DNA of 64,000 nt, taken from contig NZ_SDLI01000014.1 in assembly GCF_004123195.1 (NCBI RefSeq), positions 22,181 to 86,180 of the forward strand. The letters run 5' to 3'. The translations under genes were made by a program, and so were the position numbers. The notes under the pieces are model-generated. The model was not told the origin of the DNA, searched no databases, and saw only the letters and a program-made list of their open reading frames with translations. Each line of letters starts with the position of its first letter. The first letter of the stretch is position 1. The DNA is from Ammoniphilus sp. CFH 90114 (GTDB lineage Bacteria; Bacillota; Bacilli; Aneurinibacillales; RAOX-1). This document shows positions 1 through 7,525 of this stretch, in pieces.

Positions 1-1
1 T

Positions 2-1192
2 GGAAGTGTAGGCCCTCGTTATTTAGGATTCGTAACAGGGGGGACTACACCTGCCAGTATGGCGGGAGATTGGTTAGTTAGTCTTTACGATCAAAACGTG
101 ACAGGTTTGGAGGATTCTGCGGCTGGCCTAATGGAAATTGAAACGATTTCCATGCTGAGGGAACTCTTTCACCTGCCAGTGGAATTTAGCGGTGCGTTTG
201 TTTCGGGTGCAACAATGGCCAATTTTGTTGGTCTAGCTCAGGCTAGACAATGGGTTGCACACCAGTACGCAAAGGATATTTCTCAAGAGGGTTTATATAA
301 CGTACCTCCCATTCAAGTAGTAAGTGGAGCACCACACTCTAGTATTTACAAGTCTCTGTCGATGCTCGGGATGGGGAGGAAAAGTGTTCATTTAATCCCC
401 TGTTTGCCAAACAGAGAGGCTGTAGATATAGACAAGCTTCAGAAATTTTTGGAGGAAAACAAAAATAAACCATGCATCATCGTAGCGAATGCTGGAACCG
501 TAAACACTGTTGATTATGATGACTTACACGCCATTGGACAATTAAAAGATAAGTATTCATTTTGGTTCCATATTGATGCTGCATTTGGTGGATTTGCTGC
601 CTGCTCTAAGAAATATCGTCATTTAGTAGAAGGTATGGATCAAGCGGATTCGATTACGATCGATGCACATAAATGGCTAAATGTTCCTTATGATTCAGCT
701 ATGCAGTTTAGTAAGCATAAACCATTGCAGGTGGAAGTCTTTCAAAACCACGCAGCCTACTTAGGGAACGCGATTGAACATCCGGAATTTATCCATCTTA
801 CTCCTGAGAACTCTAGACGTTTTCGTGCCTTGCCAGCATGGTTTACATTAAAGGCGTATGGAAGAACCGGGTATCAAGAGCTCGTAGAAAGTAACGCTTA
901 CTTGGCAGAGCTATTAACACAGAAAATACAAGAGAGTGAGACATTTATGTTATTAGCGCCTACCAAACTTAATGTAGTATGTTTTACACTTGCAATGAGG
1001 GATAAACCTATGACTTTTGAGGATATCAAGCGTTTTCTAGAACGTCTGAACCAAGAAGGTCATGTGTTTATGACACCTACTATTTATCAGGGAATACCGG
1101 GGATTCGAGCTGCATTCAGTAATTGGCGGACCAAGGGCGAAGATGTGGAACGGATCTGGAATGCCCTTTGTGGGGTGGACCAGTTCATGTGA
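2..1192 (+). CDS. PLP-dependent decarboxylase (group II, aromatic-amino-acid type), 5' end outside window
   Basis: The reading frame is open from base 2, ahead of the first ATG at 59, and the residues encoded there (GSVGPRYLGFVTGG) belong to the family, so the gene enters from the left. The PLP lysine is in the HKWLN motif near base 670, and the HIDAAFGG cofactor loop is near 570. Proteins of this fold decarboxylate aromatic or acidic amino acids in the cytosol; the substrate cannot be read from the sequence. A hairpin terminator follows about 200 bp downstream. Confidence in the family is high and in the substrate low. Confidence 0.9.
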   Translation, partial: GSVGPRYLGFVTGGTTPASMAGDWLVSLYDQNVTGLEDSAAGLMEIETISMLRELFHLPVEFSGAFVSGATMANFVGLAQARQWVAHQYAKDISQEGLYNVPPIQVVSGAPHSSIYKSLSMLGMGRKSVHLIPCLPNREAVDIDKLQKFLEENKNKPCIIVANAGTVNTVDYDDLHAIGQLKDKYSFWFHIDAAFGGFAACSKKYRHLVEGMDQADSITIDAHKWLNVPYDSAMQFSKHKPLQVEVFQNHAAYLGNAIEHPEFIHLTPENSRRFRALPAWFTLKAYGRTGYQELVESNAYLAELLTQKIQESETFMLLAPTKLNVVCFTLAMRDKPMTFEDIKRFLERLNQEGHVFMTPTIYQGIPGIRAAFSNWRTKGEDVERIWNALCGVDQFM

Positions 1193-1391
1193 ATTGGGGG
1201 ATAAAACCATGTTCAACTTGATTGAGAAGATTCTGGACCATTGCGACAGATCAGCCTGTATGGTCACATGGCGAGAGCTAATCCTCATTGGCGGAGGATG
1301 GGCTACCTTCATTGTGAATCTAGATGGACACGTACACAAATAGTAAGGGTGATTGAACATTGGGGTTCTAACGGGGACTTAATAGTACACG

Positions 1392-1421
1392 ACGGTTGCT
1401 TTCCAACGGCAACCGTTTTTG
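1392..1421 (+). terminator. Rho-independent terminator
   Basis: An 8-bp stem acggttgc/gcaaccgt with a 9-nt loop is followed by TTTTT. Almost the same stem recurs at 30898 and, without a T-run, at 15265, so this is a reused hairpin type in this genome. Confidence 0.75.
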
Positions 1422-1459
1422 GTATTTAGCTAATGAGGATCTGGGGCCAGTCGCTGCAA

Positions 1460-1521
1460 TACGAGCCTGATTCTGACAGAGCAAGCCTAAAACAGCTCGG
1501 GCCTGTCAGAATACGAGCCTT
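1460..1521. repeat. Single copy of the dispersed palindromic repeat (family A)
   Basis: The inverted repeat attctgacag...ctgtcagaat (1470-1512) encloses a second pairing-capable core (gcaagcct...agctcgggc) and is flanked by acgagcct on both sides. The layout matches the units at 5671-5803 and in the tandem array at 53622-54520. Confidence 0.8.
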
Positions 1522-1562
1522 TTTCACTAACAGGAGTCTATTTTTTAAGAAAAAACAAGGTA

Positions 1563-1638
1563 ATCAAGGTGTAAAATATGTTTGACACCCTGATTGCCAT
1601 ATTTTATAATCAAGGTGTAAAAAACCTTTTACACCTGA
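1563..1638 (+). promoter_or_regulatory. Promoter with two palindromic operators, probably autoregulation of the XRE gene
   Basis: TTGACA (1582-1587) and TATAAT (1605-1610) are separated by exactly 17 bp. Two inverted repeats with the half-site TCAaGGTGT overlap it: tcaaggtgt...acaccctga (1563-1593) covers the -35, and tcaaggtgtaaaa...ttttacacctga (1610-1638) covers the start region. This is the layout expected for repression by the HTH protein encoded just downstream. The promoter is seen directly; the identity of the repressor is inferred. Confidence 0.8.
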
Positions 1639-1664
1639 CGAATTTATATAGGTGGTTATGTGTG

Positions 1665-1880
1665 ATGGAAAATAATATAAGAGAGTTCAGAGAAAAGAAG
1701 AGTATTTCACAAGGTAAATTAGCTGAACTATGCAGTGTAAGTAGACAAACGATTAACGCTATTGAGAACAATAAATATGACCCAAGTTTACAATTAGCTT
1801 TTGATATTGCAAGGGTTTTAGGAGTAACTATGGAGTCATTATTTATTAGTAGAAAGGATGGGGAGAAAAGGGATGGATAG
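1665..1880 (+). CDS. XRE-family (HTH_3) transcriptional regulator, short form
   Basis: A 71-residue protein that is almost entirely one helix-turn-helix domain ([19 protein letters not shown], about residues 17-35), like the small YgzD/YvaO-type regulators of Bacilli. The ATG at 1665 is chosen because AGGTGG ends about 10 bp upstream; a longer reading from 1578 would begin inside the promoter. It overlaps the next gene, a membrane protein, by 8 bp. The two probably form one autoregulated operon, and the same gene pair recurs at 23160-23696. Confidence 0.85.
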   Translation: MENNIREFREKKSISQGKLAELCSVSRQTINAIENNKYDPSLQLAFDIARVLGVTMESLFISRKDGEKRDG

Positions 1881-2265
1881 TTCAAAAAAAATCATGGGCA
1901 TGTTAGCCTTTGTTGCTTTTATTATTGTTTCAGGATTTTCCTTATACAAATGGGTAAGGTTTGGAACTATTGATGGAGGTTCTATATTTTTTAGTTTTCT
2001 TTTACTATCCTATTTTTTTAACTGGATTACTTGGGGACAACATGAAGGAGGGGGAGAAAAAGACGAGTTAGATAGGCATATTCAGACACAGAGTGCGAAG
2101 ATAGGGTATTTTGCTTTGATGATTTTGTCAGCATTCATCTTATTTGTTTCTGAAGGTGTATCTAATTTGAACGACATTGATAATTATCCTTTACTCATCA
2201 TGGTCGGTCTAACTTTTGTTACGTTACCGATTACAGAATTTATCTATTCAAGGAAGTTTAAGTGA
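1873..2265 (+). CDS. Four-helix integral membrane protein paired with XRE regulator
   Basis: 130 residues with four predicted membrane segments (about 8-25, 38-55, 77-95 and 106-123) and a charged cytosolic loop containing [17 protein letters not shown]. That loop resembles the DE-R-x-x-I loop of the small membrane proteins that accompany HTH regulators in Firmicutes. The start at 1873 follows GGGGAGAAAAGGG; the in-frame ATG at 1858 is less well placed. Function is unknown; the coupling to the XRE gene suggests a sensor or regulated membrane component. Confidence 0.75.
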   Translation: MDSSKKIMGMLAFVAFIIVSGFSLYKWVRFGTIDGGSIFFSFLLLSYFFNWITWGQHEGGGEKDELDRHIQTQSAKIGYFALMILSAFILFVSEGVSNLNDIDNYPLLIMVGLTFVTLPITEFIYSRKFK

Positions 2266-2612
2266 TTTAGAAGAATACTCAAGACTTCCTCCAAATAACA
2301 ACTACTACCTCCCATTGCTTAGCGGATCAGTGACCTTTTATGTAGTACATCTGGTCCCTGTTGAAATCCTACGAATAAGCCAACTTTCTTTCAGTACCTT
2401 AAAATTAAGCTGCTACCGCTGTAGTTGTTGCTACTTTTTCAGGGGTGTAATCTAAACCATGTAATTTACCGCATAGTTTCTGATGGTTTCATTAAGTGGT
2501 TATACCGCTTCCTCCGGGATTCGATGGCTCAATAAGGTTGGGGTATACGAAATTATGAATTAATATTATCTTTATAATATAAAACTGAACACAAAGGTTG
2601 GAGGTGTTAATG
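2266..2612. other. Intergenic, with possible minus-strand gene remnant
   Basis: No intact gene. On the minus strand, 2405-2485 encodes a 26-codon tail ending at TAA (HGLDYTPEKV core) immediately preceded by an in-frame TGA. This may be the end of a decayed gene; the family was not recognised. An A/T-rich promoter-like stretch precedes the GNAT gene. Confidence 0.35.
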
Positions 2613-3107
2613 ATGTATTTAATAAGGGAAATTCAAGAGAAGGATTGGGACCAATGCAAAGTAATTTATGAAGCCGGAATCGCTACTGGACATGCCACTT
2701 TTGAAGTCAAGTCTCCTCCCTATGAAGAATGGATTTCGAGTGCTGTTATGGGGTGTTCTTTAGTAGCCTATGATGGAGATACAATATTAGGGTGGTGCAA
2801 ATTGTCACGCGTCTCCGACAGATGCGTATATGCTGGGGTCGGTGAGGTAAGTGTCTATGTGCATCCAGAAGCTAAGGGTAAAGGCATTGGAAGCGTGCTA
2901 TTAAACGGACTAATTAAGAAATCAGAAGAAAAAGGATACTGGACTCTAAATGCGGGAGTATTCCCTGAGAATGAAGCCAGTATACAACTACATAAGAAGC
3001 ATGATTTTCGAGAAGTAGGTCGACGTGAACGTATAGGAAAGATGAATGGAATTTGGCGTGATGTAGTTCTTCTCGAGAGAAGAAGTCGTGTTGTTGGAAT
3101 GGATTAA
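2613..3107 (+). CDS. GNAT N-acetyltransferase, phosphinothricin/arsinothricin acetyltransferase type
   Basis: 165 residues. The N-terminus (YEAGIATGHATFE) is the Pat/MnaT-type signature, and the acetyl-CoA loop is KGKGIG with the surrounding EVSVYVHPE strand. Members acetylate amino-acid-like compounds such as phosphinothricin, methionine sulfoximine or arsinothricin. GGAGGTG at 2600 fixes the start at 2613, or possibly 2610. The next two genes, SigZ and a Cys-rich DUF2703 protein, fit a metalloid or thiol-stress setting, which makes an ArsN1-like role attractive but unproven. Confidence 0.8.
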   Translation: MYLIREIQEKDWDQCKVIYEAGIATGHATFEVKSPPYEEWISSAVMGCSLVAYDGDTILGWCKLSRVSDRCVYAGVGEVSVYVHPEAKGKGIGSVLLNGLIKKSEEKGYWTLNAGVFPENEASIQLHKKHDFREVGRRERIGKMNGIWRDVVLLERRSRVVGMD

Positions 3108-3116
3108 AATAAAGAG

Positions 3117-3722
3117 GTGATTGATATTAAACAGGTTAATCTTGTTACGGTTTGGCAAGATTTTAGAAACATCCTCAAGCAGTTCATTAAGAGCCGTGTA
3201 TCAAACGAACAAGATACCGATGATATTCTTCAAGAAGTCTTTATCAAAATTCATCATCATCTACCCAATCTCAAAGAAGAAGATAAGTTGCGGTCTTGGG
3301 TGTTTCAAATAACCAGGAACACGATTATAGATTTTTATCGGAGTCGCGGGAAGAACCAATTTGAGTTGTTAGTTGTGGAGATAGAGGACAAGTTAATAGA
3401 TAAGAACAGCTTGCCTGCCGATGGAAATAAAAATGAAATTGTCTCTTCATGGTTAAAAGATTTGACAGAACAACTCCCTGAAAATGATAGAGAAGCCCTT
3501 CTACATACTGAGTATGGAAATCTGACTCAAAGGGAATTAGCTGCTAAATTAGGCATTTCCCTCTCCGGGGCCAAGTCACGGGTACAGCGAGGGAGAGAAA
3601 AATTAAAACATATACTTTTGGAATGTTGCCATTTGGAATTCGATAATCAAGGAAATATCCTGGATTATGAGGTGAATAAGGCTAATTGCTCCTGTAAAGA
3701 AATTCGAGATAAAATGAATTAA
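3117..3722 (+). CDS. sigZ: RNA polymerase sigma factor SigZ-like (ECF group)
   Basis: 201 residues with region 2 (DTDDILQEVFIKIHHH... LRSWVFQITRNTIIDFYR) and region 4 (LTQRELAAKLGISLSGAKSRVQRGREKLK). The C-terminal tail carries CC and CSC cysteines, a known SigZ feature that could bind a metal or sense thiol state. No anti-sigma gene is adjacent. GTG at 3117 is the only reasonable start, with a weak AAAGAG upstream. The DUF2703 gene 74 bp downstream is a plausible target. SigZ assignment is by similarity; its regulon is unknown. Confidence 0.85.
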   Translation: MIDIKQVNLVTVWQDFRNILKQFIKSRVSNEQDTDDILQEVFIKIHHHLPNLKEEDKLRSWVFQITRNTIIDFYRSRGKNQFELLVVEIEDKLIDKNSLPADGNKNEIVSSWLKDLTEQLPENDREALLHTEYGNLTQRELAAKLGISLSGAKSRVQRGREKLKHILLECCHLEFDNQGNILDYEVNKANCSCKEIRDKMN

Positions 3723-3796
3723 AGCTGCGTCCTTTTTAAATAGCCTCCGTCTTCTTAAGTGAAAGTAATCATTTAAGGAAATAGGAGGCTTTAATT

Positions 3797-4402
3797 ATGT
3801 CAAGTTGCCAAATGAACAAAACCAAAGGATCCGACTCTTGTGGATGCGGGTCCGAAGAAAAAGTTGCTCAGCAAAAGGAAAGTAAACAGTTAACCATTGA
3901 TTTTATGTATATCGATCTGGATGTTTGCACTCGTTGCAAAGGAACAGAAGAGAATTTAGATCAGGTGATGACTGAGGTGGTAAGTCTCCTGACTACCACG
4001 GGATACGATGTGAAAGTAAATAGCATCCTGATTGAAAACGAAAAACAGGCAGAAGCATTGAAATTCGTTAGTTCGCCTAGCATTCGAATTAACGGAAAGG
4101 ATATCGATTTAACAACAAAAGAAAGTAGCTGCGATTCCTGCGGTTCGATTACGGGAACCAATGTAGATTGTCGGGTCTGGGTTTATGAAGGGAATGAATA
4201 TACAGAAGCCCCTAAAGCACTAATCATGAATGCCATCTTAAAAGAAGTATATGGTGCTAAGGAGAGTCAGAACAACGAAGTGAAGGATTCATATGTAGTT
4301 CCTGACAACCTGAAAAAATTCTTTGCGGCTAAGTATAAAAAAAGCACTCAAGTAAAGAGTGTGTCTTGTAATGGTACGGAAAAATTAATAGGATGTTGCT
4401 AA
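3797..4402 (+). CDS. DUF2703 family Cys-rich protein
   Basis: 201 residues starting after TAGGAGG at 3782. A Cys-rich leader (SSCQMN, DSCGCGS) is followed by a thioredoxin-like region with CTRC (Cys44/Cys47), a CDSC pair near residue 115 and a terminal CC. DUF2703 proteins are small thioredoxin-fold proteins often found with heavy-metal or arsenic genes. The CxxC pairs suggest thiol chemistry or metal binding, but no reaction is established. A strong terminator follows, so sigZ and this gene end the transcription unit. Confidence 0.8.
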   Translation: MSSCQMNKTKGSDSCGCGSEEKVAQQKESKQLTIDFMYIDLDVCTRCKGTEENLDQVMTEVVSLLTTTGYDVKVNSILIENEKQAEALKFVSSPSIRINGKDIDLTTKESSCDSCGSITGTNVDCRVWVYEGNEYTEAPKALIMNAILKEVYGAKESQNNEVKDSYVVPDNLKKFFAAKYKKSTQVKSVSCNGTEKLIGCC

Positions 4403-4413
4403 TAAGAATGCAG

Positions 4414-4446
4414 TGCCCCCTAATATAAGGGGGCATTATCTTTTTA
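4414..4446 (+). terminator. Rho-independent terminator after DUF2703 gene
   Basis: Perfect 8-bp stem tgccccct/agggggca with a 6-nt loop, followed by a T-rich stretch. Confidence 0.85.
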
Positions 4447-4700
4447 TGGTAGGAATAGAAACGTATGTACAGTCTTTTTCTTAACCAATCGTGACCCAAA
4501 CACCTTTATGAGTACAGCTTCTTTTCAGGGTATTTGCTTTTTCGAAGATTGGCAATCGGTTCACATGTATTTACAAATTATTCTAGGGTAGTTATAATCC
4601 TTTTATGACCAAATTTAAAAATTAGTCATATGTTTATGTTGGTGTTGAAATGTTTCAAGGATACCATCTAACTATTAAAAAGAAAATGGGTGGAAAGACA

Positions 4701-5312
4701 GTGCCTAGATTTAATGAACTAGAAAAAGTGAATATCCGGAAGAACTTAATCCAAAAAGGCACAGAGCTATTTATTTTATATGGCCTAAAAAAGACAACGA
4801 TTGATAATATAGCAACCGCTTGTGGGATATCTAAAGGATCTTTCTATGCTTTCTATGAAACAAAAGAGGATCTATATCTTGAGATTTGGTTGAAGGAGGA
4901 GGCTAAATTTAATGAATTCCTTACAGAAATTATGCAGTCGTATGACGATGCAAAGGAGATGCTAATTGAGGTGTGTCGTGGTACGTTTCGATATTTTGAG
5001 ATGAACCCCTTTCATCGAAATATGTATGAAAAAAAAGAGATGGAACAGCTTGTACGAAAATTAGCTCCTGAAAAATTAAGTATGTTAATAAACCAAGATA
5101 ATTCAACTTTTGTACCTCTGATTAAAAAACTTCAAGAGGAAAAAAAAATTATCCCCATTGACCCTGAAACTGTCATGGGTATACATCGTTGCTTATCCAT
5201 GCTTCCTCTAATCAGACAGGAAGTGGGTGCTGCTGTGTTTCCCGCAGCAATAGAGCATATGATTCAATTTATTGCGGAGGGATTGACCAAGTCAGAAAAC
5301 GGTAGAACCTAA
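4701..5312 (+). CDS. TetR/AcrR family transcriptional regulator
   Basis: 203 residues with an N-terminal TetR HTH (TTIDNIATACGISKGSFYAFYETKEDLY) and a helical ligand-binding C-terminal half of no recognised class. GTG at 4701 is preferred because GGTGG lies 7 bp upstream; the in-frame ATG at 4686 has no ribosome site. No transporter or enzyme target is adjacent, only a small ORF downstream, so the effector and regulon are unknown. Confidence 0.85.
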   Translation: MPRFNELEKVNIRKNLIQKGTELFILYGLKKTTIDNIATACGISKGSFYAFYETKEDLYLEIWLKEEAKFNEFLTEIMQSYDDAKEMLIEVCRGTFRYFEMNPFHRNMYEKKEMEQLVRKLAPEKLSMLINQDNSTFVPLIKKLQEEKKIIPIDPETVMGIHRCLSMLPLIRQEVGAAVFPAAIEHMIQFIAEGLTKSENGRT

Positions 5313-5382
5313 TATCAGTAATTTGGCTATTGTCTAGTATATGGGGTACATATGAAATATTAACAATTGGAGGTTTTTAGTA

Positions 5383-5559
5383 ATGGTTCAGAACAAAAAC
5401 GGTTATGTGGAAATTGAATGGTTATTATATGATATTCGATCACAAATTAACCAACTCGCTTGGATGGCAGTAAAGATGGAATCCAATGATGCTATTCTTG
5501 AGGGATTAACTGAGGTTCAAAATAATCTAGAAGAGGTAAAAACTCTCGTTAGGTCCTGA
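5383..5559 (+). CDS. Small 58-aa protein, function unknown
   Basis: An intact 59-codon frame preceded by GGAGG at 5369 with 9-bp spacing. The product is mostly helical and acidic (IEWLLYDIRSQINQLAWM then EVQNNLEEVKTLV), consistent with a small coiled coil. It follows the TetR gene by 70 bp and may be cotranscribed. No family recognised. Confidence 0.6.
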   Translation: MVQNKNGYVEIEWLLYDIRSQINQLAWMAVKMESNDAILEGLTEVQNNLEEVKTLVRS

Positions 5560-5670
5560 TGGACGACTTCGCTATTACCATTTGAAGACAGTCAAAATGG
5601 AACGGGAACTATTCCAGCTTAACTAATAAGTGCACCTAACCCAAGAGGCAGTTAAACAGAGGCTAAGGCA

Positions 5671-5803
5671 AGCCTCATTCGGACAGGGCAAGCCCCAAAC
5701 AGCTCGGACCTGTCAGAATACCAGCCTCATTCGGACAGCGCAAGGTGAAAAAAGCTCGAGTCTGTCGGAATCCGAGCCTCATTCGGACAGCACAAGGTGA
5801 AAT
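5671..5803. repeat. Two and a half copies of dispersed palindromic repeat family A
   Basis: Two stem-loops (5677-5719 and 5729-5771) have attcggacag at the left and ctgtcagaat or ctgtcggaat at the right, joined by a short accagcctc-type linker; a third left arm is at 5781. Same family as 1460-1521 and the array at 53622-54520. Confidence 0.85.
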
Positions 5804-6183
5804 CAGGATCTTCTTAACCTTCAGCAATGGCACGCAACATCAAGCATGGAGTTTCTATCCCTACTTATCTATCCTAAAAAATATTTGAAACCAATTTCAA
5901 GGATTGATCTTTAAATGCTCTTCCAACTCTATTTTCACCGTAAGCATAGGGAGTTATAGATAGTTTGGCAACAGTTTTTTCTAAATCTACTAAGCGTTAT
6001 AACTAGAGAAATAATGAGCTTGTTTAGATATTTCTTATAGATCGATTGTAAAGAAGCAGTCTGTCATCGCTGCTTATTCTTTTTGTTAAAGAGGTTTGTT
6101 CAATAAGAAATCATAAAAGGAAGAGCATTTACTATAAAATATATTATTACACGACATAAATAAAAATATATGGAGGTATAGTT
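5804..6183. other. Intergenic region without a recognised gene
   Basis: No coding frame with a ribosome site. The last 60 bp are A/T-rich and carry the probable promoter and the GGAGG of the gene at 6184. Nothing else was identified. Confidence 0.5.
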
Positions 6184-6468
6184 ATGTGGGTAATATTAGG
6201 GGTTATTGCAATAGTAGTAACTTTTATAAATCTTTATATGTATACAACAGGAAAGGATTATAAGCTTGCTATGGCGATGGGATTAACATTTACAGCCTTA
6301 ACACTTTGTGCAGAATACAGTCTTGTATCTGGGTGGGTAAAAGCAGAAGATTGGTCGGCTTTATTAGATGTAGTTCCTGGTATGGAAAGGGCATTATGGT
6401 TTTTGACAATGGTTTCTATCTTACTAAATATAGCACCTATACTTTTAGAACGAAAAGGTAAGAAATAA
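6184..6468 (+). CDS. Small membrane protein, unknown
   Basis: 94 residues with three hydrophobic segments (1-20, 28-48 and 70-86) and a basic C-terminus (ERKGKK). ATGGAGGT just upstream supplies the ribosome site. It stands alone, with a terminator-like hairpin 86 bp after the stop. No domain recognised. Confidence 0.7.
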   Translation: MWVILGVIAIVVTFINLYMYTTGKDYKLAMAMGLTFTALTLCAEYSLVSGWVKAEDWSALLDVVPGMERALWFLTMVSILLNIAPILLERKGKK

Positions 6469-6553
6469 TGACTTATTGTCACATTATTTATATAATATGC
6501 AATTAATGTGTAAGTCTTTACGTATAACTAACTTGAATTCGTTGCTTCAATAG

Positions 6554-6577
6554 TGGTTGCTTCGGCAGCCATTTTTA
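6554..6577 (+). terminator. Rho-independent terminator
   Basis: 7-bp stem tggttgc/gcagcca (one G-T pair) with a TTCG tetraloop, followed by TTTTTA. Confidence 0.7.
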
Positions 6578-6703
6578 ATTCCTCAAAAAACGAGCAAGAT
6601 TGCTGAACAACACCTACTCCATTATTCATCTAACAGGTTCGATCGACTGCTCTTAGTTTGATAGTAGAACTAAATAGGATACATATTATATTGGGGGAGA
6701 ACC

Positions 6704-7384
6704 ATGAAAAAATTACTGATACTATCTATGCTTCTGCTCTCGATGGCCGCTCACTCAACCCAAGCTGCTCCTCAATTCAAAGATTCTCAAGGACATTGGG
6801 CAGAAGATACGATTCATTATTATGTAGGGGAGGGTCTGGTTAGCGGATACCCGGATGGAACCTTTAGACCCAATCAAAGCATATCGAAAGCCGAGTTGAT
6901 TTTTCTTGTAGCAAAGTTCATGAACCTAAAGCCATCTTCAACTTCACCCCAGGTGAACCATTGGCTAGCAAAGGAAGGGTATTTAGATCAAGGGATGCTA
7001 TTGATTTTGGAAACTTTATGGGAGTTACCTAAAAATAAGAATGAAGTCGGTCCATTCCTTAATCAACCTTCTAAACGGTGGGAAGCTGCGGCGCTCTTCG
7101 AAACTTTCCATCCGGAAGGTACGATGGGGCAAAGAAATTTGAAGCTTAACGACAAGATACTTCAAGAGAATTTGGTAAAGTACAAGGATTTACAGATGAA
7201 TCATAAGGAATCGTTCTTCTGTCTAATTGCCTTGCAAGACGGAATGATGAAGGGCTTTCCTGATGGCTACTTCCGACCCTATGAACCTCTTAATAGAGCT
7301 CAAGCTATAACGGTCATTAGTTTTCTAGATGAAAAAATGGTGGAGGAGCGGCTGTGTGCTGCTTCTTTTTTTGGTTTACTCTAA
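6704..7384 (+). CDS. Secreted S-layer-homology (SLH) domain protein
   Basis: 226 residues. A signal peptide (MKKLLILSMLLLSM..., cleavage near AQAA) is followed by one clear SLH repeat (FKDSQGHWAEDTIHYYVGEG... GYPDGTFRPNQSISKAEL, about 25-67) and a second, more diverged one near 160-210 (GMMKGFPDGYFRPYEPLNRAQA). SLH repeats normally anchor exported proteins to pyruvylated cell-wall polysaccharide. Two repeats and no other domain make it small for the family, which often carries three. GGGGGAGA precedes the ATG. The ABC transporter downstream has its own promoter. Confidence 0.8.
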   Translation: MKKLLILSMLLLSMAAHSTQAAPQFKDSQGHWAEDTIHYYVGEGLVSGYPDGTFRPNQSISKAELIFLVAKFMNLKPSSTSPQVNHWLAKEGYLDQGMLLILETLWELPKNKNEVGPFLNQPSKRWEAAALFETFHPEGTMGQRNLKLNDKILQENLVKYKDLQMNHKESFFCLIALQDGMMKGFPDGYFRPYEPLNRAQAITVISFLDEKMVEERLCAASFFGLL

Positions 7385-7451
7385 TTGCGGGATCTGCAAC
7401 GGTTTTATTAGGAGTGTATAAGCTAGTTTTCTTAATTGAGAATAAAAATTA

Positions 7452-7499
7452 TTGACAATAAAACAACTCATCGATAGAATTAATGATAATCATTATTAA
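7452..7499 (+). promoter_or_regulatory. Fur-controlled promoter of the nik-type ABC operon
   Basis: TTGACA (7452-7457) and TAGAAT (7475-7480) are 17 bp apart. Directly abutting the -10 is taatgataatcattat (7481-7496), which matches the central core of the 19-bp Fur consensus GATAATGATAATCATTATC. Binding of iron-loaded Fur here would block transcription start. The promoter and palindrome are seen directly; Fur control is inferred from the consensus. Confidence 0.85.
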
Positions 7500-7525
7500 T
7501 GTCATTCGAAAGGAATTATTCCATC

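Noticed and set aside
1209..1343. 44-codon frame after the decarboxylase
   Set aside because: No clear ribosome site and no recognised domain; could be real but not supportable.
2405..2485. Insertion-sequence remnant on the minus strand
   Set aside because: The 26-codon tail could not be matched to a transposase family with confidence and no terminal inverted repeats were seen.
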